Shown here: in pieces, positions 7,056 to 14,533 of the stretch
Numbering within the stretch: position 1 is the stretch's first letter
Layout of the letters: every line of letters starts with the position of its first letter
Source of the DNA: Allobosea vaviloviae
Lineage (GTDB): Bacteria; Pseudomonadota; Alphaproteobacteria; Rhizobiales; Beijerinckiaceae
NCBI RefSeq assembly: GCF_001298265.1
Contig: NZ_LGSZ01000040.1
Location: 124,001 to 188,000, forward strand
Length of the DNA: 64,000 nucleotides
Reading direction: 5' to 3'
Notes under the pieces: model-generated
Database searches by the model: none
What the model was told of the DNA's origin: nothing
Seen by the model: only the letters and a program-made list of their open reading frames with translations
Made by a program: the position numbers and the translations under genes

Positions 7056-8121
7056 CCGTGCGGCTGTCACGCTGCCCAAGGGCGTCCATCGCGTCGTCTC
7101 GCGCGGCCGGGAGTATTTCTATTTCCAGCCCGGGCGCGGCACCGACCATGCCGGCGAGCGCATCCCGCTTCCGAACGATCCGCACGCTCCCGAGTTTTGG
7201 AACGCCATCAGGCAGGCGCAAGGCATGATGGGAGCGGTGCCGGTCGATACGATCGGGGCGGTGCTGGACGGATATCTTGAGTTCATCAAGTCCTCAGGGC
7301 AGATCACTGCCGGGACGATCGACCAGTATCAGCGCTCGCTCAAGCTTGCTCGCACGGCCTGGGGGAACCTGCCGGCTAAGGGGCTGCGGCCTGTCCATGT
7401 GCAAGCCGTCATGGATGGCCTGGCAGCTACTCCCGGCAAGGCAAATAACTTCCTAAGCGCGATGCGGGCGCTTTCGACCTGGGCAAGGGTTCGTGACCAC
7501 ATCGACCACAGCCTGACGGAAGGTGTGAAGCCCTACGGCAAGGAATCGGGGCACAAGCCCTGGACGCCTGAGCAGATCGAGGCGGCACTGCAGCATCTCA
7601 CCGGCATGATCCGCCGGGGCGTGATCCTCTACATGTATACGGGGATGCGGGGCAGCGACGCTGTCCGGCTCGGTTGGACCGATGTTGACGATGGCGGGTT
7701 CGCGCTCACCACTTTGAAGCGAAAGCGGGACGTGTGGTGCCCCATAGTGCCCGAGTTGGCAGCGGAAATGGCCTCTTGGGAGAAGCGGCCCGGTCCGTTC
7801 CTCTACCAGCAAGGCGGCCGGGCTGATGGACACCGCTTCACGCGCAAGATGTTCTCGACGCATTTCGCCGAGGCGCGCGACAAGGTGCCGGCCCTGAAAG
7901 GCGTAACTCTGCACGGGCTGCGCTGCACCGCCGTAATCCGGCTGCGTCGCGCCGGCCTATCGACCGGGCAGATCGGCGACATCGTCGGCATGTCGCTGCC
8001 GATGATCGAACGCTATTGCCGGTTTGCCGATCGCAAAACCAGCGGTCAGGCCGCTTTGCTCACGCTCAGGCGAACGAGCGAAGAACAGAACTGTAAAACA
8101 CCTCAAAACAGTAAAACCTAA
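7039..8121 (+). CDS. Tyrosine recombinase (phage integrase)
   Basis: 360 residues. An N-terminal arm-binding region and a SAM-like core-binding domain (about 70-155) precede the catalytic domain. R204 (TGMRGSD), a Lys near 227-230 (TLKRKR), H292-x-x-R295 (LHGLR) and the nucleophile Y326 (MIERYCR) are all present, so the enzyme looks intact. It is the last gene of the element and sits about 25 bp from the recovered GTA terminase fragment, the usual place for int beside its attachment site. Three phased AAAAC repeats lie over its end. Confidence 0.93.
   Translation: MPRQRSRAAVTLPKGVHRVVSRGREYFYFQPGRGTDHAGERIPLPNDPHAPEFWNAIRQAQGMMGAVPVDTIGAVLDGYLEFIKSSGQITAGTIDQYQRSLKLARTAWGNLPAKGLRPVHVQAVMDGLAATPGKANNFLSAMRALSTWARVRDHIDHSLTEGVKPYGKESGHKPWTPEQIEAALQHLTGMIRRGVILYMYTGMRGSDAVRLGWTDVDDGGFALTTLKRKRDVWCPIVPELAAEMASWEKRPGPFLYQQGGRADGHRFTRKMFSTHFAEARDKVPALKGVTLHGLRCTAVIRLRRAGLSTGQIGDIVGMSLPMIERYCRFADRKTSGQAALLTLRRTSEEQNCKTPQNSKT
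8093..8117. repeat. Three phased AAAAC repeats at the end of int
   Basis: GTAAAAC (8093), TCAAAAC (8103) and GTAAAAC (8111) recur at 8-10 bp intervals, close to a helical turn, in a locally AT-rich stretch next to the junction with host DNA. They resemble arm-type binding sites for integrase or excisionase. The repeats overlap the last codons of int. Confidence 0.4.
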
Positions 8122-8144
8122 AGCCAACAATTCCAAAGCGTTAG

Positions 8145-8285
8145 GGCCACGAAGATGGAATGTGCGATTTCGGGCCGGGGGGCCTGAGTTCCGGCCGCTC
8201 GCCCGACCGGCTCGACGCGCTGGTCTGGGCGCTGACCCATCTGATGCTCGGTCCGAAGGGCCGGCCGCGGGTGAGGGGGATTTAG
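8145..8285 (+). pseudogene. 3' fragment of the GTA terminase large subunit (gp2), cut off by the element
   Basis: After an in-frame stop at 8142-8144, the frame encodes about 46 residues including EDGMCDFGPGGLSSGRSP and DRLDALVWALTHLML, ending at TAG 8283-8285. That is the C-terminus of Rhodobacter-type GTA terminases (…SPDRLDALVWAL…). The rest of the gene is missing to the left, where the integrase is found, so the integration site lies in or just before the EDGMCDFG codons. The usual next GTA gene, portal, follows at 8421. Whether the element supplies a replacement 3' end at its other junction cannot be seen here. Confidence 0.85.
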
Positions 8286-8293
8286 CAGCCAGG

Positions 8294-8389
8294 GCCGTCA
8301 TTCTCGGGCGAAGCGAAGCGCAGACCCGAGAATCTCAGGACGAGAAGACACTGGTTTCCGAGATGGTCGGGTCAAGCCCGACCATGACG
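8294..8389. repeat. Dispersed intergenic palindromic repeat, copy 1
   Basis: GCCGTCATTCTCGGGCGAAG opens a two-hairpin unit: ATTCTCGGG pairs with CCCGAGAAT, and TGGTCGGG pairs with CCCGACCA around a TCAAG loop. A second copy with the same two stems lies at 35865-35970. This spacer separates the terminase remnant from the GTA portal gene and holds no gene. Confidence 0.7.
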
Positions 8390-8420
8390 CTGCACCACAA
8401 GCTTCAACAGCGAGACCTTC

Positions 8421-9602
8421 ATGTTCAATTTCCTTCGCAACCTGCGCGGTTCCGCCGCGCCGGAACGCAAGCGCTCGCGCGTCGGGCCGCTGATCGCGCT
8501 GCATGAGGCCGGTCGCCCGGTCTGGACGCCGCGCGATTACGCGGCGCTGGCCCGCGAGGGCTATGAGCGCAACCCGGTCGTGCATCGCTGCGTCCGGCTG
8601 ATCGCGGAAGCCGCCGCGCAGACTCCGCTCATCGCCAAGGTCGGTGCGCGCGAGAGGCCGGAGCACCCGGCACTCGCCCTGATCGACCGGCCCAATCCGC
8701 GCCAGGGCGGCATCGCCTTCCGCGAGATGCTGTTCGGCCATCTGCTGGTCGCCGGCAACGCCTATGTCGAGGCGGCGAGCACCGGAGCTGAGCCGCGCGA
8801 GCTCTACGCGCTGCGGCCCGACCGGATGAGGATCGTGCCCGGCCGCGATGGCTGGCCCGAAGCCTATGACTACACGGTCGGCGGCGAGACCATCCGCTTC
8901 CGGCAGGACGAAGGCGCGGTGCCGCCGATCCTGCATTTGACCCTGTTCCATCCCGTCGACGACCATTACGGCCTGTCGCCGATCGAGGCGGCGGCCTGCT
9001 CGCTCGACATCCACAACGCCGCCAGCAATTGGCACAAGGCGCTGCTCGACAACGCGGCGCGGCCCTCGGGCGCGCTGGTCTATGACGGCCCGGACGGGGC
9101 GAGCCTGAGCGACGCCCAGTTCGAGCGGCTGAAGGCCGAGCTGGAAGAGAGCTTCCAGGGCGCCCGCAACGCCGGCCGGCCGCTCCTGCTCGAAGGCGGG
9201 CTCGACTGGAAACCGCTGTCGCTGACGCCGGCCGAACTCGATTTCGTCGCGGCCAAGGGCGTGGCGGCGCGCGAGATCGCGCTCGCCTTCGGCGTGCCGC
9301 CGCTGCTGCTCGGCCTGCCGGGCGACAACACCCACGCCAATTTCGCCGAGGCCAACCGCGCCTTTTGGCGCCAGACCGCGATCCCGCTGGTCCGGCGCAC
9401 GGCGCAGTCGCTGGCGCAATGGCTCGGGCCGGCCTTTGGCGACGACCTCACGCTCGAACCCGATCTCGATGCCATCGAGGCGCTGGCCGAGGAGCGCGAG
9501 TCGCTCTGGCGCCGACTCTCGGCCGCGACCTTCCTGAGCGAGGACGAGAAGCGCGAGGCGGTCGGCTACGGTCGGGTGCCGACGGGCGGAGGAACACCAT
9601 GA
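8421..9602 (+). CDS. GTA portal protein (gp3)
   Basis: 393 residues. The opening PLIALHEAGRPVWTPRDYAAL, the segment GNAYVEAAS and the block GVPPLLLGLPGDNTHANFAE are diagnostic of the GTA-type HK97 portal (compare RcGTA g3). The protein forms the ring through which random host DNA is packaged. The preceding gene should be the terminase large subunit, of which only the 3' end remains here. Its stop overlaps the next start (ATGA). Confidence 0.93.
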   Translation: MFNFLRNLRGSAAPERKRSRVGPLIALHEAGRPVWTPRDYAALAREGYERNPVVHRCVRLIAEAAAQTPLIAKVGARERPEHPALALIDRPNPRQGGIAFREMLFGHLLVAGNAYVEAASTGAEPRELYALRPDRMRIVPGRDGWPEAYDYTVGGETIRFRQDEGAVPPILHLTLFHPVDDHYGLSPIEAAACSLDIHNAASNWHKALLDNAARPSGALVYDGPDGASLSDAQFERLKAELEESFQGARNAGRPLLLEGGLDWKPLSLTPAELDFVAAKGVAAREIALAFGVPPLLLGLPGDNTHANFAEANRAFWRQTAIPLVRRTAQSLAQWLGPAFGDDLTLEPDLDAIEALAEERESLWRRLSAATFLSEDEKREAVGYGRVPTGGGTP

Positions 9603-9799
9603 ACCTGCTCGAACAGATCGTCACCGCCTTCGTCGGGCGCGCCGATGTCGGCCATCTCGGCCTGCTGCTCTGGGCCGCGACGGCATCAGCCGCCGCCTGG
9701 TTCGTGATGCGCGAACTTTCCGCCGCCAACCGGCGCTTCGACGAGTTCGTCCGCGAACTCAACCGCTTCAACGCCCGCCATGAAGGGGACCAGCCATGA
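9599..9799 (+). CDS. Small GTA membrane protein (gp3.5 position)
   Basis: 66 residues starting at the ATG that overlaps the portal stop. It has a hydrophobic segment (GLLLWAATASAAAWFVM, residues about 21-37) followed by an amphipathic charged tail (RRFDEFVRELNRFNARHEG). It occupies the place of the small orf g3.5 of the Rhodobacter GTA. Function is unknown. It overlaps both neighbours by four bases, which argues that it is translated. Confidence 0.75.
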   Translation: MNLLEQIVTAFVGRADVGHLGLLLWAATASAAAWFVMRELSAANRRFDEFVRELNRFNARHEGDQP

Positions 9800-9993
9800 C
9801 ACGCGTCAGCGAGAAGAAGCCGTCGCCGCCGCCATCCTCCGGTACGGGGCGGTCGCAGCCGCAGAAGCCGGCGCGCTTGCCTGCGAATACCGAGACCTTT
9901 GGTCGTTTCCTGCGCAACCTGGCCCGGCTGGAAGGAGGGGCCGGCCGGCTCGGCAAGGCCGGGCACCACAACAATGGGGAGGGCGGGCGATGA
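9796..9993 (+). CDS. Small Pro-rich hypothetical protein in the GTA operon
   Basis: 65 residues: a Pro/Ser/Lys-rich disordered N-terminal half (EKKPSPPPSSGTGRSQPQKP) and a short helix (TFGRFLRNLARLEGG). Its ATG overlaps the stop of the upstream gene and its TGA overlaps the protease start, so it fills the gap exactly in a translationally coupled chain. I recognise no family. Confidence 0.6.
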   Translation: MTRVSEKKPSPPPSSGTGRSQPQKPARLPANTETFGRFLRNLARLEGGAGRLGKAGHHNNGEGGR

Positions 9994-10535
9994 GGCGTCC
10001 GTTCCCGGCCGGCCCCTTTGCCTGCGAAGCCAAGTTCCTGGCGCTGCCCCCGGCGCGGATCAGGCCAGACGGCCTGTTCGAGGGCTATGCCAGCCTGTTC
10101 GGCATCGCCGATCTCGGCAAGGACGTGGTCGAACGCGGCGCCTTCCGCGACAGCCTCACCAGGCGCGGGCCGGCCGGCGTCAAGCTGCTCTGGCAGCATG
10201 ATCCGGCCGAGCCGATCGGCCGCTGGATCGCGCTCACCGAGGATTCGCGGGGACTTTTCGTCAGGGGCCAGCTTTCGCTCGCCGTGGCGCGCGCTCGCGA
10301 AATCCACGCGCTGATGCGGGAGGGCGCGATCGACGGCCTCTCGATCGGTTTCCGCTCCGAAAAGGCCCGCACCGAGCCGCGCAGCGGCCTGCGCCGGCTC
10401 GAGCGGATCGACCTCTGGGAAATCTCGATCGTCACCTTCCCGATGCTGCCGCAGGCGCGCGTCTCCGCCGTCAAGGCGCTGCGCGCCGCGCAGGCCGTGA
10501 CCCAGGCCGCTTTCACCCACGCCGACTTCGCCTGA
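9990..10535 (+). CDS. GTA prohead protease (gp4)
   Basis: 181 residues from the ATG overlapping the preceding TGA. GLFEGYASLFGIADLGKDVV, LLWQHDP (His70) and DGLSIGF (Ser118) form the prohead protease signature. It would process the GTA capsid protein encoded 30 bp downstream. The fold is the same as in the element's protease at 4689, but the sequences differ throughout. Confidence 0.92.
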   Translation: MRRPFPAGPFACEAKFLALPPARIRPDGLFEGYASLFGIADLGKDVVERGAFRDSLTRRGPAGVKLLWQHDPAEPIGRWIALTEDSRGLFVRGQLSLAVARAREIHALMREGAIDGLSIGFRSEKARTEPRSGLRRLERIDLWEISIVTFPMLPQARVSAVKALRAAQAVTQAAFTHADFA

Positions 10536-10564
10536 TTCCCAACCGTTCCACCCGAGGAGAGACC

Positions 10565-11809
10565 ATGACCACTGCCAACCACGCTCCCGAAAGCAAGGCG
10601 GCCGGCGCCGATCTGTCGCTGGCCTTCGACGACCTGCGCTACACGCTGGAGAGCTACCGCGTCAGCAATGACGAGCGCCTGGCTGAGATAGAGACCCGCC
10701 GCGGCATCGATCCGCTGACCGAGGAGAAGATGGCGCGGATGGATACCGCGCTCGACGACGCCATGCGCCGCATCGACCGTCTGACGCTCGACCGCAGCCG
10801 CCCGGCGCTCGGCCGCGACGAGCCGCGAGATCCCGTGGTCGCCGAGCACAAGGCTGCTTTCGCGGCCTATGTCCGCAGCGGCGAGGCGGGCGGGCTGAAG
10901 CGGCTGGAGGGCAAGGCGCTCTCGGCCGGTTCCGGTCCCGATGGCGGCTATCTCGCGCCCTCGACCGTCGAGAGCGAGATCCTGCGGCGCCTCGCCAGCG
11001 TCTCGCCGATCCGCTCGATCGCGACGGTGCGGACGATCTCGTCGGGCACCTACAAGAAGGCATTCTCGACCACCGGCCCGGCCTCCGGCTGGGTCGCGGA
11101 AGCAGCCGCTCGCCCGCAGACCGGCACGCCTGCGCTGGCCGAGCTCTCCTTCCCGGCGATGGAGCTCTATGCCATGCCGGCGGCGACGCAGACCCTGCTC
11201 GACGACGCGATCGTCAATATCGACCAGTGGATCGCCGAAGAGGTCGAGAGTGCGTTTGCCGAACAGGAGGGCGCCGCCTTCGTCATCGGCGACGGCATCG
11301 ACAAGCCCAAGGGCTTTCTGGCCTATCCGACGGTGGCCGAGGCGAGCTGGAGCTGGGGCAATATCGGCGTGCTCAACACCGGCGTCGCTGGCAGTTTCGC
11401 GGCATCCAACCCTTCCGACATCCTGGTCGATCTCGTCTATGCGCTGAAGGCCGGCTATCGCCAGAACGCCTCCTTCGTGATGAACCGCAAGACGCAAGCC
11501 ACCGTCCGCAAGTTCAAGGACTCGACGGGCCAGTATCTCTGGCAGCCGCCGAGCTCGGTCGGCGCGCCGGCGACGCTGCTCGGCTTCCCGCTGGTCGAGG
11601 CGGAGGACATGCCCAACATCGCCAACAACGCGGTCTCGCTCGCCTTCGGCGATTTCCGGCGCGGCTATCTCGTGGTCGACCGGGCGGGCGTGCGCATCCT
11701 GCGCGATCCCTACTCCGCCAAGCCCTATGTGCTGTTCTACACGACCAAGCGCGTCGGCGGCGGCGTGCAGGACTTCGCGGCGATCAAGGGGCTGAAGTTC
11801 GCGGTCTGA
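10565..11809 (+). CDS. GTA major capsid protein (gp5)
   Basis: 414 residues. A charged coiled-coil delta domain (about residues 15-85) is followed by the HK97 fold, with GSGPDGGYLAPSTVE, SGWVAEAAARP and DGIDKPKGFLAYPTVAE typical of GTA capsids. RBS GAGGAGA precedes the ATG. It is followed by a strong hairpin and two opposite-strand genes, so transcription of the distal GTA genes has to pass a terminator-like structure or restart. Confidence 0.95.
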   Translation: MTTANHAPESKAAGADLSLAFDDLRYTLESYRVSNDERLAEIETRRGIDPLTEEKMARMDTALDDAMRRIDRLTLDRSRPALGRDEPRDPVVAEHKAAFAAYVRSGEAGGLKRLEGKALSAGSGPDGGYLAPSTVESEILRRLASVSPIRSIATVRTISSGTYKKAFSTTGPASGWVAEAAARPQTGTPALAELSFPAMELYAMPAATQTLLDDAIVNIDQWIAEEVESAFAEQEGAAFVIGDGIDKPKGFLAYPTVAEASWSWGNIGVLNTGVAGSFAASNPSDILVDLVYALKAGYRQNASFVMNRKTQATVRKFKDSTGQYLWQPPSSVGAPATLLGFPLVEAEDMPNIANNAVSLAFGDFRRGYLVVDRAGVRILRDPYSAKPYVLFYTTKRVGGGVQDFAAIKGLKFAV

Positions 11810-11833
11810 GCGAACTCGGCCGGCGATGCGGCG

Positions 11834-11856
11834 GGATGGGGCATCGTGCCCCGTCC
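11834..11856. terminator. Hairpin between GTA capsid and the protease gene
   Basis: GGATGGGGCA (11834-11843), loop TCG, TGCCCCGTCC (11847-11856): ten base pairs with one G-T pair. It lies between converging genes and could terminate both strands. No T-run follows. Confidence 0.55.
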
Positions 11857-12699
11857 TCAGCGTGCGAACCACCAGCTGTAGCCCGCGGCCGGTGCGCGAA
11901 TCGCATCCTGCCGCTGCTGGGTATCCAATGCGAGCAGACGGGCCGCGGCCTCGGTAATCCAGCTGCGGTGCTCGCTGATGGGCGTGATCGCGGTGAATCC
12001 GCCGCAAATGCTGCGAATACGCGAACTCAACGGGCCGCTCGACCAGCTGACGATGCCGACGAGGTCTCGCGAATGTGAATCTCCGCGCAGCACGGGGCCA
12101 CCTGAATCACCACGGCAGGCGCCGGCGCCCGGGCTTTCGCCCTTGGCGTCGGCATCGACCGCGACCTTGACGGTGTTTTGCGTGGTGTAGTTGCCGGCAT
12201 TGACCAGGCGGGTCTCGCGCAGGCGTCGCGCCGTCGACTTGTTGGTCTCGATCGAGAGGCCGAAGCCCGCCATGGTCACGCTCTCGCCCTGCCAGAGCCC
12301 GCCGCCCAGCGTCACCGGCTCGATGTCTGCAGGCAGCGGCGCGGCCAGGCGCAGCATGGCGAGATCGGCGCCGGGCTGGGTGCGCGGCGTCGTGCCGGGC
12401 ACGAAGGTCGGATGCGGCAGCACCGCGACGACGGCATGGCGTCGGGCGCGGAAACGCGGGTCCAGGCTGACCACGCTGACCGCGCCGCCGCCCATCAGGC
12501 AGTGAGCCGCCGTCAGGACGAGTTCCGGCGCGATGACGGCGCCCGAGCAGAGCTCGCCGCGGCTGGTTTCGACCCGCAGCGTCGAGGCCCGTGCCCCGCG
12601 CACGTCGCGCGAGGTCGTGCCGCCGACGACGGCCAAGGCCGGCGAAGCGATCGCGACGAGCGCGGTGGCGAGAACGAAGGCAGATGCACGCGATGTCAT
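11857..12699 (-). CDS. Secreted trypsin-like (S1) serine protease, copy 2
   Basis: 280 residues from the ATG at 12699. A signal peptide ends ASPALA and the next residues are VVGG (24-27), so signal peptidase would directly expose the N-terminus that activates trypsin-type enzymes. The triad is complete: H66 (LTAAHC), D112 (GADLAMLRL) and S199 (GACRGDSGGPV). Cysteines suggest disulfides. It is transcribed against the GTA genes and lies 65 bp after a related protease gene. Upstream in-frame codons belong to the neighbouring gene's shadow and are not used. Substrate unknown. Confidence 0.88.
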   Translation of the reverse strand: MTSRASAFVLATALVAIASPALAVVGGTTSRDVRGARASTLRVETSRGELCSGAVIAPELVLTAAHCLMGGGAVSVVSLDPRFRARRHAVVAVLPHPTFVPGTTPRTQPGADLAMLRLAAPLPADIEPVTLGGGLWQGESVTMAGFGLSIETNKSTARRLRETRLVNAGNYTTQNTVKVAVDADAKGESPGAGACRGDSGGPVLRGDSHSRDLVGIVSWSSGPLSSRIRSICGGFTAITPISEHRSWITEAAARLLALDTQQRQDAIRAPAAGYSWWFAR

Positions 12700-12764
12700 G
12701 AGCAGGACCAGATGGACGAACCGTTTCAATCTATGGGTTGGCGCGCCGCAGTCCAGCCTTTCCG

Positions 12765-13544
12765 TCAGCGGCCTTGTGTCCAGGAGGCGCTCTGGCCCCA
12801 TCGCGACAGCGTGCCGTCGATCCAGCTGCGCTGCGGCGCGACCAGCACGCCCTGGCTCAGAAGGCCGCAGCTCTTGCCCGCAGGGCCGGTCGACCAGCTC
12901 GTGACGGCGACGATCGCGCCATCGGCTGATGTCATCGGGCCGCCGGAATCGCCCTGGCAGGCGCCTGGGCCGGGGCGCTTGCCGGCGCCTCCCGCATCCG
13001 TCGCCCAGAGCAGGATCCGTCCGGGGCCGTAGGGCTCGATGGCGACCAGATCGGCCGAGCGATAGAGCCCGGTGCTGCGCGCCTCGCCTTCGCGCGCCAC
13101 GCCATAGCCGGCCAGCGCAACGGCTGCTCCGGCGCGCGGCGCGGGACCATCGACCAGCGCGGCCGGGACGAAACGTGACGGCAGCGCCTCGCCAAGCCGG
13201 ATCAGCGCGAGATCGATCGAGCGCTGCCGCGCCGCGACGGCGTTGGCCCTGAATTCGGGATGGACCGCGACGGAGGCCGGCGCGATCAGCACCGGCTCGC
13301 CGCCGCCATCCTTCCAGTGGATGCGCAGCTCCGTGCCGCCTGCGGCGCAATGAGCGGCGGTCAGGATCGTCCGCGCCGACAGGACGATGCCGGTGCAGAC
13401 GCCGCCGCGCGCATTCAGGACCATCAGCGTCGAGCCGGCGCCAGGCCCGCCCTCGCGGCCGCCGACGACGGAGCTGGCCGGGCTCGCGGCCAGTGCAAGG
13501 CCGCAAGCGAACGCGGCCAAGGCGATCAAACGTCCGACGCGCAT
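12765..13544 (-). CDS. Secreted trypsin-like (S1) serine protease, copy 1
   Basis: 259 residues from ATG 13544, chosen because AGGAGGAG precedes it and a signal peptide follows (MRVGRLIALAAFACGLALA). Mature VVGG begins at residue 26. Triad: H65 (LTAAHC), D111 (SIDLALIRL), S200 (GACQGDSGGP). Only 68 bp separate its start from the divergent gp6 start at 13613. It is paralogous to the next gene on the same strand. Secreted S1 proteases are not part of known GTA clusters, so the pair looks like an insertion. Confidence 0.88.
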   Translation of the reverse strand: MRVGRLIALAAFACGLALAASPASSVVGGREGGPGAGSTLMVLNARGGVCTGIVLSARTILTAAHCAAGGTELRIHWKDGGGEPVLIAPASVAVHPEFRANAVAARQRSIDLALIRLGEALPSRFVPAALVDGPAPRAGAAVALAGYGVAREGEARSTGLYRSADLVAIEPYGPGRILLWATDAGGAGKRPGPGACQGDSGGPMTSADGAIVAVTSWSTGPAGKSCGLLSQGVLVAPQRSWIDGTLSRWGQSASWTQGR

Positions 13545-13612
13545 CGGCGCTCCTCCTGAAGGGAGCGCTGGATACCGCGTCACCCCTCGGAATTGAACCC
13601 TGAATCGGAGCG

Positions 13613-14185
13613 ATGATGACACCGCTTGCCCTGACCCCGCCGGCGCAGGAGCCGGTCTCGCTCCCGGAAGCCAGGATGTTCCTGCGCCTCGACCAGACGG
13701 ACGAGGACGAACTGCTGGGCACCCTGATCACGGCCGCGCGCCTCATGGTTGAGGCGGCGTCAGGCCGTTGCCTGGTCGATCAGGCCTGGCGCATCGTCAT
13801 CGACCGCTGGCCCGACAGTGGCGAGATCCGCCTGCCGCTCTCGCCGCTCAGTGCGATCACCGCCGCGCGCGTCTATGACGTGCTGGGCGCGGCGCAGGAC
13901 GTCGCCCCCGGCGCCTTGCAGCTCGACACGGCCGCCGATCCGCCGCTGGTGCGGATCGTGGCGGAGGTGCCCGAGATTGGCCGATCCCGTAGCGCGATCG
14001 AGATCGACGTCGTCGCCGGCTTCGGCGCAACGGCCGCCGCCGTACCGGCGCTGCTGCGGCAGGCGGTGCTGCGGCTGGCCACGCGCTGGTTCGAGCGGCG
14101 CGGCGATGTCGTCGGCCGCGATGCGCAGGCACTGCCGCCCGAGATCATGGCGCTGATCGCGCCGTTTCGCCGCGCGAGGCTTTGA
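13613..14185 (+). CDS. GTA head-tail connector (gp6)
   Basis: 190 residues. PVSLPEARMFLRLDQTDEDELL followed by LITAARLMVEAASGRCLVDQ (split here) is the gp6-like connector domain; the C-terminal part VPALLRQAVLRLATRWFERRG is also typical. It is the first GTA gene after the opposite-strand protease pair and probably needs its own promoter in the 68-bp divergent gap. The next gene begins four bases after its stop. Confidence 0.88.
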   Translation: MMTPLALTPPAQEPVSLPEARMFLRLDQTDEDELLGTLITAARLMVEAASGRCLVDQAWRIVIDRWPDSGEIRLPLSPLSAITAARVYDVLGAAQDVAPGALQLDTAADPPLVRIVAEVPEIGRSRSAIEIDVVAGFGATAAAVPALLRQAVLRLATRWFERRGDVVGRDAQALPPEIMALIAPFRRARL

Positions 14186-14188
14186 GCC

Positions 14189-14533
14189 ATGGCGGAACAG
14201 CGAGGCGAGGGCGCGACGATCGGCGCGCTGCGGCGTCGGCTCGTGCTCGAGGCAGCCGTGACGGCGCCCGACGGGCTCGGCGGGACGACGCAGACCTATG
14301 ACACGGTGGCCGCGCTCTGGGCGCAGGTCGAATTTCTGTCGGGCCGCGAGCATTGGCGCCGGGGCAGGCCGGAACAGGCCGCCACCCATCGCGTCACCAT
14401 GCGCTGGCGCCCCCATGTCGATGCAGGCCAACGCCTGCGCGACGGCGAGCGCATCTTCGACATCCGCGCGGTCGCCGATCCCGATGGCAGCCGGCGACGG
14501 CTGGTCTGCCTGGTGCAGGAGATCACGCCATGA
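14189..14533 (+). CDS. GTA head closure protein (gp7)
   Basis: 114 residues. GALRRRLVLEAAVTAPDGLG, TYDTVAALWAQVEF and HRVTMRWRPHVDAGQRLRDG are characteristic of the phage head closure (gp10/gp16-like) family. Its stop overlaps the next start (ATGA). Confidence 0.88.
   Translation: MAEQRGEGATIGALRRRLVLEAAVTAPDGLGGTTQTYDTVAALWAQVEFLSGREHWRRGRPEQAATHRVTMRWRPHVDAGQRLRDGERIFDIRAVADPDGSRRRLVCLVQEITP

Noticed and set aside
8122..8420. tRNA gene as the attachment site of the element
   Set aside because: No cloverleaf-like sequence is visible; the flanking host sequence is the GTA terminase 3' end.
10085..12007. 640-codon minus-strand frame across GTA protease and capsid
   Set aside because: Shadow of two recognised plus-strand genes; no motif.
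11857..13746. Single 629-residue minus-strand protein spanning both proteases
   Set aside because: The open frame joins copy 2 to an out-of-frame read of copy 1. Each protease has its own start, signal peptide and triad, so two separate genes fit better.
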